This document shows, in pieces, positions 50,240 through 59,164 of a DNA stretch of 64,000 nucleotides. The stretch comes from Porphyrobacter sp. GTDB lineage: Bacteria > Pseudomonadota > Alphaproteobacteria > Sphingomonadales > Sphingomonadaceae. The stretch covers positions 1 to 64,000 of the forward strand of contig WGLN01000002.1 of assembly GCA_016125555.1 (NCBI GenBank), read 5' to 3'. The notes beneath the pieces were generated by a model. That model saw nothing but the letters and a program-made list of their open reading frames with translations, had not been told where the DNA came from and searched no databases. The position numbers and the translations under genes were made by a program. How positions within the stretch are numbered: the first letter of the stretch is position 1; every line of letters begins with the position of its first letter.

Positions 50240-51646
50240 ATGGCTGACCATTCCTACGATTACGACGTCCTTATCATCGGTGCCGGCCCCGGCGGCTATG
50301 TCGCGGCGATCCGCGCCGGCCAGCTGGGGCTGAAGACCGCTTGCGTGGAATCGCGCGAGACGCTCGGCGGAACCTGCCTCAATGTCGGGTGCATTCCTTC
50401 CAAGGCGCTGCTGCACGGCTCGGAGCTGTTCGAGGAAGCCGCGGGCGGGCACTTCGCCACCTGGGGCATCACCGCCAAGCCGAGCCTCGACCTCGGCCGC
50501 ATGATGCAGGAAAAGACCAAGGCGGTGGGCGAGCTGACCGGCGGAATCGAGTTTCTGTTCAAGAAGAACAAGGTCACCTGGCTCAAGGGCCATGCCGCCT
50601 TCGAGGACGCGCACACCGTGAAGATCGGCGATGAGACCGTCACCGCCAAGGACATCGTGATCGCCACCGGTTCCTCGGTCACCCCGCTCCCCGGGGTGGA
50701 AGTGGACAACGCGGGCAAGCGCATCGTCGATTCCACGGGCGCGCTCGACCTCGATGAAGTGCCCGAACATCTCGTGGTGATCGGCGGCGGGGTCATCGGC
50801 CTCGAACTGGGGAGCGTGTGGCGGCGCCTCGGCGCGAAGGTCACCGTGATCGAATATCTCGACCAGCTGCTTCCCGGCATGGACGGCGAGGTGCGCAAGG
50901 AAGCGGGCAAGATCTTCAAGAAGCAGGGCATGGAGATGATGCTCGGCCACAAGGTCACCGGCGCGAAGGTTTCGGGCAAGAAGGTCACCCTCAGCGTCGA
51001 GAAGTCGGCCGGCGGCGATGAACAGACCATCGAGGCGAGCCACGTGCTCGTTGCGATCGGCCGCCGCCCGAACACCGATGGCCTCGCGCTCGACAAGGCA
51101 GGGCTCACCGTCAACAATCGCGGCCAGATCGAGATCGATCACGATTTCCGCACCAAGGTCGACGGCATCTGGGCGATCGGCGACGTCGTGCCCGGCCCGA
51201 TGCTCGCGCACAAGGCCGAGGACGAAGGCATCGCCGTCGCCGAAAACATCGCCGGGCAGACCGGCATCGTGAACCACGACGTCATCCCCAGCGTCGTCTA
51301 CACCGCGCCGGAAATCGCGGGCGTGGGCCTGTCGGAAGAACAGGCCAAGGAGCGCGGGATCGCGGTCAAGGTCGGCAAGTTCCCGATGATGGCCAACTCC
51401 AGGGCCAAGGCCAACCGCGACACCGACGGCTTCGTCAAGGTGATCGCCGACGCTTCCAACGACCGCGTGATCGGGGTGTGGATGATCAACTCCCTCGCCG
51501 GCACGATGATCGCCCAGGCCGCGCAGGCAATGGAATTCGGCGCGACCTCGGAAGACATCGCCTACACCTGCCACGCGCACCCCACCCATGCCGAGGCCTT
51601 CAAGGAAGCGGCGATGGCGGTGCAGGGGAAACCTATCCACATGTGA
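50240..51646 (+). CDS. lpdA: Dihydrolipoyl dehydrogenase
   Basis: 468-residue FAD enzyme (E3) that reoxidises dihydrolipoamide for 2-oxoglutarate dehydrogenase and possibly other complexes. It has the N-terminal FAD motif IIGAGPGGYVAAIRA, the redox disulphide GGTCLNVGCIPSK, the NAD motif VIGGGVIGLELGSVW and the C-terminal catalytic His-Glu (HAHPTHAEAFKEAA). It follows sucB across the REP-like element. Confidence 0.97.
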   Translation: MADHSYDYDVLIIGAGPGGYVAAIRAGQLGLKTACVESRETLGGTCLNVGCIPSKALLHGSELFEEAAGGHFATWGITAKPSLDLGRMMQEKTKAVGELTGGIEFLFKKNKVTWLKGHAAFEDAHTVKIGDETVTAKDIVIATGSSVTPLPGVEVDNAGKRIVDSTGALDLDEVPEHLVVIGGGVIGLELGSVWRRLGAKVTVIEYLDQLLPGMDGEVRKEAGKIFKKQGMEMMLGHKVTGAKVSGKKVTLSVEKSAGGDEQTIEASHVLVAIGRRPNTDGLALDKAGLTVNNRGQIEIDHDFRTKVDGIWAIGDVVPGPMLAHKAEDEGIAVAENIAGQTGIVNHDVIPSVVYTAPEIAGVGLSEEQAKERGIAVKVGKFPMMANSRAKANRDTDGFVKVIADASNDRVIGVWMINSLAGTMIAQAAQAMEFGATSEDIAYTCHAHPTHAEAFKEAAMAVQGKPIHM

Positions 51647-51701
51647 TTTGCGCGCTCCCCCGGCTTTGCCTAGACCGCTGGCCGAGGGGAGTTAATCACG
51701 C

Positions 51702-53060
51702 ATGGCCTATCCCGAGCTTACCGACAAACCCGGCGCGCTCGCCACGGCGGCGGCGATCCGCGAAGGGCGGCGCAGCGTTGCCGAGGCGGTCGATGCCGCG
51801 ATCACCCGGATCGAGAAGCTCGATTCGCAGATCGACGGGCTCGCGGTGCCCGATTTCGAGCGCGCCTACGAGGCCGCGAGGGCGCTCGACGCCGCCGGCC
51901 CCGGCGAGAACCAGCCGCTGTTCGGCGTGCCGATGACGATCAAGGAGAGCTTCGACGTCGAAGGGCTCCCCACCACTTTCGGCCACCCCGAGTGGCGCGA
52001 CACCCCCGCCCCGCGCGATGCGGAACTGGTCCGGCGGCTCAAGGCTGCGGGCGCGGTGATCATCGGCAAGACCAACGTGCCGGTCGACCTCACCGACTGG
52101 CAGAGCTTCAACCCGGTCTATGGCCGCACCAGCAATCCGCACGATCCGGCACGCTCGCCCGGCGGCTCCTCGGGCGGGAGCGCGGCGGCGGTGGCGAGCG
52201 GGATGGTGCCTTGCGATTATGGCACCGACATCGGCGGATCGGTGCGCGTTCCGGCGCATTTCTGCGGGGTGTGGGGCCACAAGACCACTTGGGGGCTGAT
52301 CTCCAAGCGCGGGCACGATCACCCCGCGCAATCGCGCCGCGCGGGCTTCGTCGCCGCGCATGACGGGGCGCTCTCCATCGCCGGGCCGCTGGCGAGGAAC
52401 GCCGCCGACCTCGCGGTGCTGACCGAAATCGGCGCGGACGTGCCGCTGCGCCGGCGTGCGAAGCCGCTGAAAGACTGCCGCTTTCTCGCCGTCGCCGAAA
52501 TCCCCGGCGCACCCGTGGATGCGAGTGTGCGCGAGCCGCTCGAGGCTGCGCTCGAGACCCTCGGCCAAGCGGGCGTGCGGATCGACCGGGCGAGCGAGCT
52601 GCTCCCCGACCAGGCCCAGCAGCATCGCGCCTATATGCGCATGATGGGCGTCGCCATGGCGCGCGGTGCGCCCTCGCGCGAGGGCAAGCGCGCGACCGCG
52701 ACCGACTGGTTCGACCTGCTCGATGCGCAGGCCACCGCGATGGCGCAGTGGGATGCGCTGTTCGCGGCCTACGACTTCGTCCTCGCCCCGCCCGCCCCAG
52801 TGCTCGCCGTCCCGCACCGCGAGGAAGCGGTGTTCAAGGGCACGCTCACCATCGACGGGGCCGAGGAACCCGGCGCGGGCGCGCTCGCCTGGGCGGGGAT
52901 CGCGACCTTCCCGAACCTTCCCTCGACCGTGCTCCCGATCGGCAGCGCCGCCTATCTCGGTAGCACCCTGCCTTGCGGGATGCAGGTGATCGGCCCGCGC
53001 TGGGCCGACCTCGACTGCATCGCCGCCGCCGAGGCGATCGGGAACATCTTGCACGGCTGA
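51702..53060 (+). CDS. Amidase (amidase signature family)
   Basis: 452-residue amidase. The catalytic Ser-cisSer-Lys triad is readable: Lys81 in MTIKES, Ser157 in PGGSSGGSAA (cis-Ser) and the nucleophile Ser180 in GTDIGGSVRVP. The C-terminal half is variable. It could hydrolyse amides of unknown kind; it is not part of GatCAB, since no gatB or gatC is near. The start is the ATG at 51702. Confidence 0.9.
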   Translation: MAYPELTDKPGALATAAAIREGRRSVAEAVDAAITRIEKLDSQIDGLAVPDFERAYEAARALDAAGPGENQPLFGVPMTIKESFDVEGLPTTFGHPEWRDTPAPRDAELVRRLKAAGAVIIGKTNVPVDLTDWQSFNPVYGRTSNPHDPARSPGGSSGGSAAAVASGMVPCDYGTDIGGSVRVPAHFCGVWGHKTTWGLISKRGHDHPAQSRRAGFVAAHDGALSIAGPLARNAADLAVLTEIGADVPLRRRAKPLKDCRFLAVAEIPGAPVDASVREPLEAALETLGQAGVRIDRASELLPDQAQQHRAYMRMMGVAMARGAPSREGKRATATDWFDLLDAQATAMAQWDALFAAYDFVLAPPAPVLAVPHREEAVFKGTLTIDGAEEPGAGALAWAGIATFPNLPSTVLPIGSAAYLGSTLPCGMQVIGPRWADLDCIAAAEAIGNILHG

Positions 53061-53072
53061 CGCGGCTTCGCC

Positions 53073-53786
53073 ATGGCGCGGGGCATGGCCCGCACACCGC
53101 TCATGCTCACCCTCGCCAAGTGGCACATCTGGCTCGGCTGGCTGGTCGGGGTGCCGATCGTCATGTGGCTGGCGACCGGCCTCTTCATGACCCTGCGCCC
53201 GATCGAGGAAGTGCGCGGCGAGCACCTGCGGCGTGAGGCACCGGCGCAGCCGCTCGTGATCGCAGGCAGCACATTGGCCGGGCCGGAGGCAGGTCTCAAG
53301 GAGATGCGCGTCACCATGCAGCAGGGCCGCGCGGTCGCGATCCTGACGGGGCTCGACGGCGCGGTGCGGCGGGTCGACTTCGCCAGCGGCGCGCCCCTCC
53401 CCCCGCTCGATGCCGCCGCGGCGCGCGCGCTGGTGGCGCAGCGCATCGCGGGCGGCGACAAGGTCGCCAAGGTCACGCTGTTCGAAGCCGAGAACGCCCC
53501 CCTGGATTTCCGCCGCCCGCTCGCCGCCTGGCAGGTCGCGCTCGCGGACGGCACCAATGTCTATGTCGGGCGCGACACCGGCGAGATCGAGGCGGTGCGC
53601 ACCCGCTGGTGGCGCGCCTTCGATTTCGCCTGGGGGCTGCACATCATGGACCTCTCCGAGCGCGAGGATACCAGCCACCCGGTGCTGATCCTCTTCGCGG
53701 CGCTGGCGCTGGCAGGGGCAAGCATCGGACTGGTGCTGATGTTCCGCCGCCGTCGCCGCCGCCACCGGATCAGGCCGCTCAGGTGA
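53073..53786 (+). CDS. PepSY-domain membrane protein
   Basis: 237-residue protein with an N-terminal membrane helix (LGWLVGVPIVMWLATGLFM) and a C-terminal one (VLILFAALALAGASIGLVLMF), enclosing a PepSY-like periplasmic domain (about 90-190) that includes AWQVALADGTNVYVGRDTGEI. PepSY-associated TM proteins are linked to iron-siderophore reduction or peptidase control. The stop overlaps the next start (GTGA). Its role here is unknown. Confidence 0.8.
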   Translation: MARGMARTPLMLTLAKWHIWLGWLVGVPIVMWLATGLFMTLRPIEEVRGEHLRREAPAQPLVIAGSTLAGPEAGLKEMRVTMQQGRAVAILTGLDGAVRRVDFASGAPLPPLDAAAARALVAQRIAGGDKVAKVTLFEAENAPLDFRRPLAAWQVALADGTNVYVGRDTGEIEAVRTRWWRAFDFAWGLHIMDLSEREDTSHPVLILFAALALAGASIGLVLMFRRRRRRHRIRPLR

Positions 53787-54433
53787 CCCCGACCGTTCTC
53801 ACCCCGATCCTCGACTGGCTCGACCTTGCCGGCATCGCGCTCTTCGCGCTGTCGGGCGCGGTGCTGGCGGCGCGGCTCAGGCAGACCTTCGTCACCATGG
53901 CCTTCTTCGCGCTGGTGACGGGCGTGGGCGGCGGCACGGTGCGCGACCTCCTGATCGGCGCACCGGTGTTCTGGATCGACGATCCGCGGGTCGCGGCGGT
54001 GTGCCTCGCCACGGCGCTGATCGCGTGGTTCACGCCGGTCCGCTGGTGGGAGGGCAAGGGCTTCGCCTATGCCGACGGCGCGGGGCTCGCCGCCTATGCC
54101 GTGCTGGGGAGCGCAAAGGCGCTCGCCTATGGTGTCCCGCCGATCCCGGCCGCGCTGATGGGGGTGATCACCGGCTGCGTCGGCGGGATCATCCGCGACG
54201 TGGTGGCGGGCCGCCCCTCGATCATCATGAGCCCCGAGCTCTACGTCACCCCCGCCGCGCTCACCGCCGCGCTGACGGTGGCGGGGATGCTCGCCGCGCC
54301 GCTCATCGGGATCGAGCGCGAGTGGGCATGGGCCTCAGGCTTCGTGTGCGGCTTCGCGCTGCGGGCGGCAGCGATCCGCTGGGAATGGGGCCTGCCGAGC
54401 TATGGCGGCAGGCCCGAAGAGAGCGCGGACTAG
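53783..54433 (+). CDS. TRIC-type trimeric cation channel family (UPF0126/YicG-like) protein
   Basis: 216-residue membrane protein with two repeats of three helices: LFALSGAVLAARL...FFALVTGVGGGTVRDLLIG, then AYAVLGSAKALA...MGVITGCVGGIIRDVVAGRPS. The duplicated GxGGGxxRDxxxG motifs are characteristic of bacterial TRIC-like channels (YicG/UPF0126). The GTG start lies on the PepSY gene's stop (GTGA). Its stop runs 4 bases into the end of the convergent next gene. Confidence 0.9.
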   Translation: MTPTVLTPILDWLDLAGIALFALSGAVLAARLRQTFVTMAFFALVTGVGGGTVRDLLIGAPVFWIDDPRVAAVCLATALIAWFTPVRWWEGKGFAYADGAGLAAYAVLGSAKALAYGVPPIPAALMGVITGCVGGIIRDVVAGRPSIIMSPELYVTPAALTAALTVAGMLAAPLIGIEREWAWASGFVCGFALRAAAIRWEWGLPSYGGRPEESAD

Positions 54434-55314
54434 CCGCCGATATCGCCGTCTATCGTCTCGGGGATTTCCTCGCCGGGGATCGGCCCGCCGGGATAGGCGG
54501 GCATCAGCTGCGCGGCAGAGGCGGCGCGCTCGGCATCGGTGGTCGGCGGGATCAGGTTCTCGTCCCCGTAATAGTCGCCCGCCACGCGCGCCTGCGGCTG
54601 CGCCATGCCGCCCATCGCGAGGCGCGCATCGGCATAGCGCGCATCGCTCCACTGGCCGTCGCCGCGCGGAGTGTCGCTCACGTCGGATGCCGCGCCCCAA
54701 TCGCCGCCGCGTGCGAAGCCGCCGCCGAAATCGACGCCCTCGATCCGCCCGTCATTGCCGATCCGGCACTGGAAGGGCGATCCATCGAACAGCGCGCCGC
54801 TGACCTGCCAGCCGTGCCCGTTGCGCTCGACGCTATCGACACTGTCGACCCGCACGTCGCGCTCGATGCGGGCGACGCACTGGTCGACCGCGGAGTCGAG
54901 ACCGGTCGAGCCGGTGCTTCGGCGCCGCGTGCGGCGGTCGTCGTAACGGCGGCTGTCATCGCGCCAATCATCGTCGCGCACGACCACCACGTCTTCGGTG
55001 CGGGTGCGGCGCTTGTTCGCATTGGCGATGGCAATCGCCCCGCCGATGATCGCCGCGCCGATCAGCACGTCCCCGGCGTCGACCCGATTGCGCCGCCAGC
55101 CGCGATGCCCGCGCCAGCCGCCGCAGCCCCAGCCGCGGCAGCGCCAGTCGGCGGCATCGGCAGCGGCGTCGAAGCGGCTGAAATCGAATCCCGAAGTGAC
55201 GCTCTGCGGCGTCAACGGCGCGGGCGAGAGCGCCGCAGCCTCGACCGGAGCGGCGAAGGTGGCGGTGGCAGCAAGAGCGCCGGCGAGGGCCAGCGCAGAC
55301 GAACGAAGAGCCAT
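54430..55314 (-). CDS. Secreted protein, paralogue A of a tandem pair
   Basis: 294-residue exported protein with a signal peptide (LALAGALAATATFAAPVEAA). Mature domains: a Trp/Gly/Arg-rich segment (DWRCRGWGCGGWRGHRGW), a hydrophobic glycine-rich segment (AGDVLIGAAIIGGAIAIAN), an Arg/Asp-rich stretch, then a domain with AVDQCVARIERDV and WQVSGALFDGSPFQCRIG, where two Cys could pair. A similar protein lies immediately upstream (55471-56013). The ribosome-binding site AGGAGGGAG precedes the ATG at 55314. No known family is recognised. Confidence 0.72.
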   Translation of the reverse strand: MALRSSALALAGALAATATFAAPVEAAALSPAPLTPQSVTSGFDFSRFDAAADAADWRCRGWGCGGWRGHRGWRRNRVDAGDVLIGAAIIGGAIAIANANKRRTRTEDVVVVRDDDWRDDSRRYDDRRTRRRSTGSTGLDSAVDQCVARIERDVRVDSVDSVERNGHGWQVSGALFDGSPFQCRIGNDGRIEGVDFGGGFARGGDWGAASDVSDTPRGDGQWSDARYADARLAMGGMAQPQARVAGDYYGDENLIPPTTDAERAASAAQLMPAYPGGPIPGEEIPETIDGDIGG

Positions 55315-55470
55315 GAATGCTCCCTCCTGTTTGTGGCGAGCGCCCACCAAACGCCCTGACGCCATGAAGCCTAGCCGTGCATGGCTTGCGCCCGGCTGAA
55401 CCGCAAGAGGCATCACGCAATCGCCCCGCGAGCCGGTGAGGGCCGCGGGGCGAAGCGAGTGGAGAGGCGA

Positions 55471-56013
55471 TCAGCGCAGACCGCGGATGCCGTCGAAGTC
55501 GATCTGCGGCGCGCCGCGTCCGTCGAGCCGGCAGGTGAAGCGTCCGCGATCGAAATCGCGCCCGCGCCAGCCGCGCCGACCCTCGACCTGGATGCGCCCC
55601 TCGATCCGGAAGCCGTAGCGCTTGCGGTCGACATCGCGCACGTCGGTCACGTCGGCATAGCGATAGCCGCCGAAGCGCCGCGCCTGGTTCTCGGCGGCGC
55701 GCACACAGCGTTCGACTGCGCCGCGGGTGCCGCCGCGGTAGTAGCGGTCCCGATAGGCATAGCGCGGATCGCGGTCGTAGCGGCGATCGTAACGGTCGTA
55801 GTGGTCGCGATCGCCGTCGAAGGCGCCCGCGAGCGCCGCGATGCCGCCGATCACCACCGCACCGGCGATAACCTCGCCTGCGCTGATGCCGTCGTGGTCG
55901 CGATAGCGATGATCGTCGGCCATCGCGGGCGTCGCGGATGCCAGGGCCATTGCGCCGGCCGCCACCGTGCCGAGCGCGGTCCGGGCGAGTTTGGGGGGTA
56001 GAGTGCTCGTCAT
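55471..56013 (-). CDS. Secreted protein, paralogue B of a tandem pair
   Basis: 180-residue exported protein with a signal peptide (ALGTVAAGAMALASATPAMA). It then has the hydrophobic glycine-rich segment AGEVIAGAVVIGGIAALAGAF, an Arg/Asp/Tyr-rich stretch (DRYDRRYDRDPRYAYRDR) and a C-terminal domain with AVERCVRAAENQ and a further Cys in RGRFTCRLDG. This order matches the neighbouring gene at 54430-55314, so the two are paralogues by tandem duplication. The start is given at the ATG at 56013; a second ATG three codons upstream (56022) is possible. Confidence 0.72.
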   Translation of the reverse strand: MTSTLPPKLARTALGTVAAGAMALASATPAMADDHRYRDHDGISAGEVIAGAVVIGGIAALAGAFDGDRDHYDRYDRRYDRDPRYAYRDRYYRGGTRGAVERCVRAAENQARRFGGYRYADVTDVRDVDRKRYGFRIEGRIQVEGRRGWRGRDFDRGRFTCRLDGRGAPQIDFDGIRGLR

Positions 56014-56202
56014 GGGTCTCATCCTCGCTGGGCACCGATGCGGGATTGCGCCGGTGTCGAGGACGAACCTAGCGATTCGCGCTGAGGTGATGCTGAATCG
56101 GCGTGACAGGGTTTGTTAATTTAAACGGCATTTTTTCTGAACAGTGCCTTCAACTCCGGCGTTCGGACGCCCGATCCTCATCCCGCTGGTCGCGCACCAT
56201 GC

Positions 56203-56235
56203 AAAAGGGCCGCGCGGATCGCTCCGCACGGCCCT
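56203..56235 (-). terminator. Intrinsic terminator of the rplQ (ribosomal) operon
   Basis: On the minus strand AGGGCCG-T-GCGGA GCGA TCCGC-G-CGGCCCT forms a 12-bp stem with one internal mismatch and a GCGA tetraloop, directly followed by TTTT. It lies about 27 bases past the rplQ stop, at the end of the spc/alpha operon. Confidence 0.85.
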
Positions 56236-56261
56236 GTTTGCGTAACGCGGGGCGTGATGCC

Positions 56262-56681
56262 TTACGCCTCTTCGTATTCCTCTTCCGACTGCACCGGGCC
56301 GGAATCCTGACCGCGGGCGCTCTCGTCGCGGTCGACCAGTTCGATCACCGCCATCTGCACCGCGTCCGACGCGCGCACGCCGGCGCGCAGCACGCGGGTG
56401 TAGCCGCCGTCACGATCCGCATAACGCTCGGCCAGAACGTCGAACAGCTTCTTGAGCTGGGTCTCGTCGCCCAGACGGCTCATCGCGAGGCGACGGTTCG
56501 ACAGGCCGCCGCGCTTCGCCAGCGTGATCAGCTTCTCGACATAGGGGCGCAGTTCCTTGGCCTTGGGCAGGGTCGTGACGATCTGCTCGTGCTTGATCAG
56601 CGCGGCGGCCATGTTGCGGAACAGGGCGTTGCGGTGGCCGGTCTTGCGACCCAGCTTGCGGCCCGAGATACCATGACGCAT
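56262..56681 (-). CDS. rplQ: 50S ribosomal protein L17
   Basis: 139-residue L17 of the large subunit, the last gene of the alpha operon. Family motifs: [43 protein letters not shown] and the C-terminal [26 protein letters not shown]. The ATG at 56681 was chosen since it gives the canonical N-terminus. The acidic tail (QSEEEYEEA) is a short extension. It is separated from rpoA by 192 bases holding two strong hairpins, and is followed by the operon terminator. Confidence 0.97.
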   Translation of the reverse strand: MRHGISGRKLGRKTGHRNALFRNMAAALIKHEQIVTTLPKAKELRPYVEKLITLAKRGGLSNRRLAMSRLGDETQLKKLFDVLAERYADRDGGYTRVLRAGVRASDAVQMAVIELVDRDESARGQDSGPVQSEEEYEEA

Positions 56682-56773
56682 TGTATTCTTCCTTCGTTCG
56701 TAGGGAGCCCGTGCAAGGTAGCTCCATCCTGGTCGGAAAGGGCCCGACCCGCCCATCTCTTCCCGGCGAGGCC

Positions 56774-56796
56774 GTCACGGGAGTAAATCCCGTGAC
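56774..56796. other. Hairpin in the rpoA-rplQ spacer (1)
   Basis: Perfect nine-base stem GTCACGGGA/TCCCGTGAC with a five-base loop. With the next hairpin it could adjust rplQ translation or protect the rpoA mRNA 3' end; no T-run follows. Confidence 0.5.
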
Positions 56797-56836
56797 GTCG
56801 AACGGGCTTTGCCCGCCGGCCGGCCTTCCGGCTGTG

Positions 56837-56861
56837 CGTCACCAAGCTATGCTTGGCGACG
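56837..56861. other. Hairpin in the rpoA-rplQ spacer (2)
   Basis: Eleven-base stem CGTCACCAAGC/GCTTGGCGACG with one mismatch and loop TAT, 12 bases beyond the rpoA stop on the minus strand. Confidence 0.5.
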
Positions 56862-56873
56862 TCGCCGATTGGC

Positions 56874-57929
56874 TTAACCAAGCAGCTCCTGCTCGAGCTT
56901 CTTGGCCATTTCCTCGATGTTCTCGGGCGGCCAGCCGGGGATGTCCATGCCGAGGCGCAGGCCCATGCTCGAGAGCACTTCCTTGATCTCATTGAGCGAC
57001 TTGCGGCCGAAGTTCGGCGTGCGCAGCATCTCGGCTTCGGTCTTCTGGACCAGGTCGCCGATATAGATGATGTTGTCGTTCTTGAGGCAGTTGGCCGAAC
57101 GCACCGACAATTCCAGCTCGTCGACCTTCTTGAGGAGGTAGCGGTTGAGCTGGTTGGCGTCGCTTTCTTCCGGCTGCACGGCGTGGCCGATCATCGCGCT
57201 CTGCGGCTGCGGAATGCCGTCCTCGAAGTGGACGAACAGGGTCAGCTGGTCCTGCAGGATGCGCGCGGCATAGGCCACGGCGTCTTCCGGGGTGACGGTG
57301 CCGTCGGTCTCGACGGTCAGCGAGAGCTTGTCGTAGTCGAGCTCCTGCCCGACGCGGGCATTCTCGACCTTGTAGCTCACCTGGCGGACCGGCGAGTAGA
57401 GCGAGTCGACCGGGATCAGCCCGATCGGCGCGTCCACCGGACGGTTCTGCACGGCCGGCGAGTAGCCCTTTCCGGTGTCGGCGGTCAGCTCCATGTTGAG
57501 CGTGGCGCCTTCGTCGAGGTGGCAGATCACGAGGTCCTTGTTCATCACCTCGATGTCGCCGGTGACGGCGATGTCACCCGCCTTCACCTCGCCCGGGCCG
57601 GTGGCCGAGAGCTGGAGGCGCTTGGGGCCTTCGCCTTCCATCTTGAGCGCGATCTGCTTCACGTTGAGCACGATGTCGGTGACGTCCTCGCGCACGCCGG
57701 CGAGGCTCGAAAACTCGTGCAGCACGTTCTCGATCTTGATCGAGGTGATCGCCGCGCCTTGCAGGCTGGAGAGGAGCACACGGCGCAGCGCGTTGCCGAG
57801 CGTCAGGCCGAAGCCGCGCTCGAGCGGCTCGGCAACGAAGGTCACCTTGCGCTGACGATCGCCGCCATCCTTGATTTCGAGGGTGTTGGGTTTCTTGAGT
57901 TCCTGCCAGTTCTTCGTGTTGACGGACAT
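56874..57929 (-). CDS. rpoA: DNA-directed RNA polymerase subunit alpha
   Basis: 351-residue RNA polymerase alpha subunit. The N-terminal assembly domain includes [28 protein letters not shown] and the C-terminal domain (about 255-340) includes [24 protein letters not shown] and [18 protein letters not shown], which binds UP elements and activators. It is in the order rpsM-rpsK-rpoA-rplQ, the standard alpha operon. The start is the ATG at 57929. Confidence 0.98.
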   Translation of the reverse strand: MSVNTKNWQELKKPNTLEIKDGGDRQRKVTFVAEPLERGFGLTLGNALRRVLLSSLQGAAITSIKIENVLHEFSSLAGVREDVTDIVLNVKQIALKMEGEGPKRLQLSATGPGEVKAGDIAVTGDIEVMNKDLVICHLDEGATLNMELTADTGKGYSPAVQNRPVDAPIGLIPVDSLYSPVRQVSYKVENARVGQELDYDKLSLTVETDGTVTPEDAVAYAARILQDQLTLFVHFEDGIPQPQSAMIGHAVQPEESDANQLNRYLLKKVDELELSVRSANCLKNDNIIYIGDLVQKTEAEMLRTPNFGRKSLNEIKEVLSSMGLRLGMDIPGWPPENIEEMAKKLEQELLG

Positions 57930-58052
57930 GGATTTCCCCTAATTCGCCTGTGGGAGGCGGTTCAAACTTGGGCGGGCCGGATGCTCAGCGAAGCGACGCG
58001 GCACCTGACCCGGGCGGAGGCGGCGGCACCGCGGCCGCCGCCATCCGGCGGA

Positions 58053-58442
58053 TCAGACGCGGCGACGCTTGGACGGACGCACCCCGTTGTGCGGGATCGG
58101 GGTGACGTCGCGGATCGAGGTGATGTTGAAGCCCACGGCAGCGAGGCCGCGCAGCGCGCTCTCACGGCCCGAGCCGGGACCCTTCACCTCGACTTCAAGG
58201 GTGCGCACGCCGTGTTCGGCGGCCTTCTTGCCGGCATCGTCGGCGGCGACCTGCGCGGCGTAGGGAGTCGACTTGCGGCTGCCCTTGAAGCCCATCATCC
58301 CGGCGCTGGACCAGCTGATCGCATTGCCCTGCGCATCGGTGATGGTGATCATGGTGTTGTTGAAGCTGGCGTTGATATGCGCAACGCCGCTGGTGATGTT
58401 CTTCTTGTCACGGCGCCGGATACGGCCTGGTTCGCGTGCCAT
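58053..58442 (-). CDS. rpsK: 30S ribosomal protein S11
   Basis: 129-residue S11 of the small-subunit platform. Motifs: [40 protein letters not shown], and the C-terminal [18 protein letters not shown]. It lies between rpsM and rpoA on the minus strand, as in the alpha operon. Confidence 0.98.
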   Translation of the reverse strand: MAREPGRIRRRDKKNITSGVAHINASFNNTMITITDAQGNAISWSSAGMMGFKGSRKSTPYAAQVAADDAGKKAAEHGVRTLEVEVKGPGSGRESALRGLAAVGFNITSIRDVTPIPHNGVRPSKRRRV

Positions 58443-58498
58443 TGTGATCTGTCCTTTAGCTCGTCAGAAGGAAAAAGCCTGAAGCCGAAGCTCTTGGC

Positions 58499-58867
58499 TT
58501 ACTTCTTCTTGCCCGCGATGGGCTTGGCCTTGCCCTTGCGGGTGCGGGCGTTGGTGTGGGTGCGCTGACCGCGGACGGGCAGGCCGTTGCGGTGGCGCAG
58601 GCCCCGATAGGCACGCAGGTCCATCAGGCGCTTGATGTTCATCGCGGTCTGACGACGCAGGTCGCCTTCGACGGTGAAATCGGCGTCGATGGTCTCGCGG
58701 ATCCGCAGCACTTCCTCGTCGGTGAGGTCCTGCACGCGCGCGGTGTGCGGAATGCCGAGCTTGTCAGCGATCTGGACAGCCGTGGTGCGACCGATCCCGT
58801 GAATATAGGTGAGCGCGATGATCACGCGCTTGTTGGTGGGGATATTGACCCCGGCAATACGAGCCAC
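58499..58867 (-). CDS. rpsM: 30S ribosomal protein S13
   Basis: 122-residue S13 of the small-subunit head. Motifs: [30 protein letters not shown], and [20 protein letters not shown] near the C-terminal basic tail. It begins the alpha operon; upstream is a 297-base gap that probably holds the operon promoter, then the SRPBCC-protein gene in the same direction. Confidence 0.98.
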   Translation of the reverse strand: MARIAGVNIPTNKRVIIALTYIHGIGRTTAVQIADKLGIPHTARVQDLTDEEVLRIRETIDADFTVEGDLRRQTAMNIKRLMDLRAYRGLRHRNGLPVRGQRTHTNARTRKGKAKPIAGKKK

Positions 58868-59164
58868 TTATTTCTCCATGCTCCACAGGGGTTGAAAGGC
58901 CAGGATGGCCAGCGCCCCTATCTCAACGCTTCCTCACCGACCTGCCCGGTCGCCGCGGCACCTGCGGGTGGCAGGCTGGCAAACGGCAAAAAGTCCGGTT
59001 GGCACGCGCGAACGCTGGTGCCTGCCGAACTCGGTTCGAACATGTCGAATGAGGGGGGGCGCATAGGCTGATTCGCGGCGCGGGTCAACAGCCTCGCGGG
59101 AGCGACGGGCCGAGCCGTTGGAAATGGCGAGCAGGCTGCGCTTTGCCGCCGGAACGGGCGCCGC

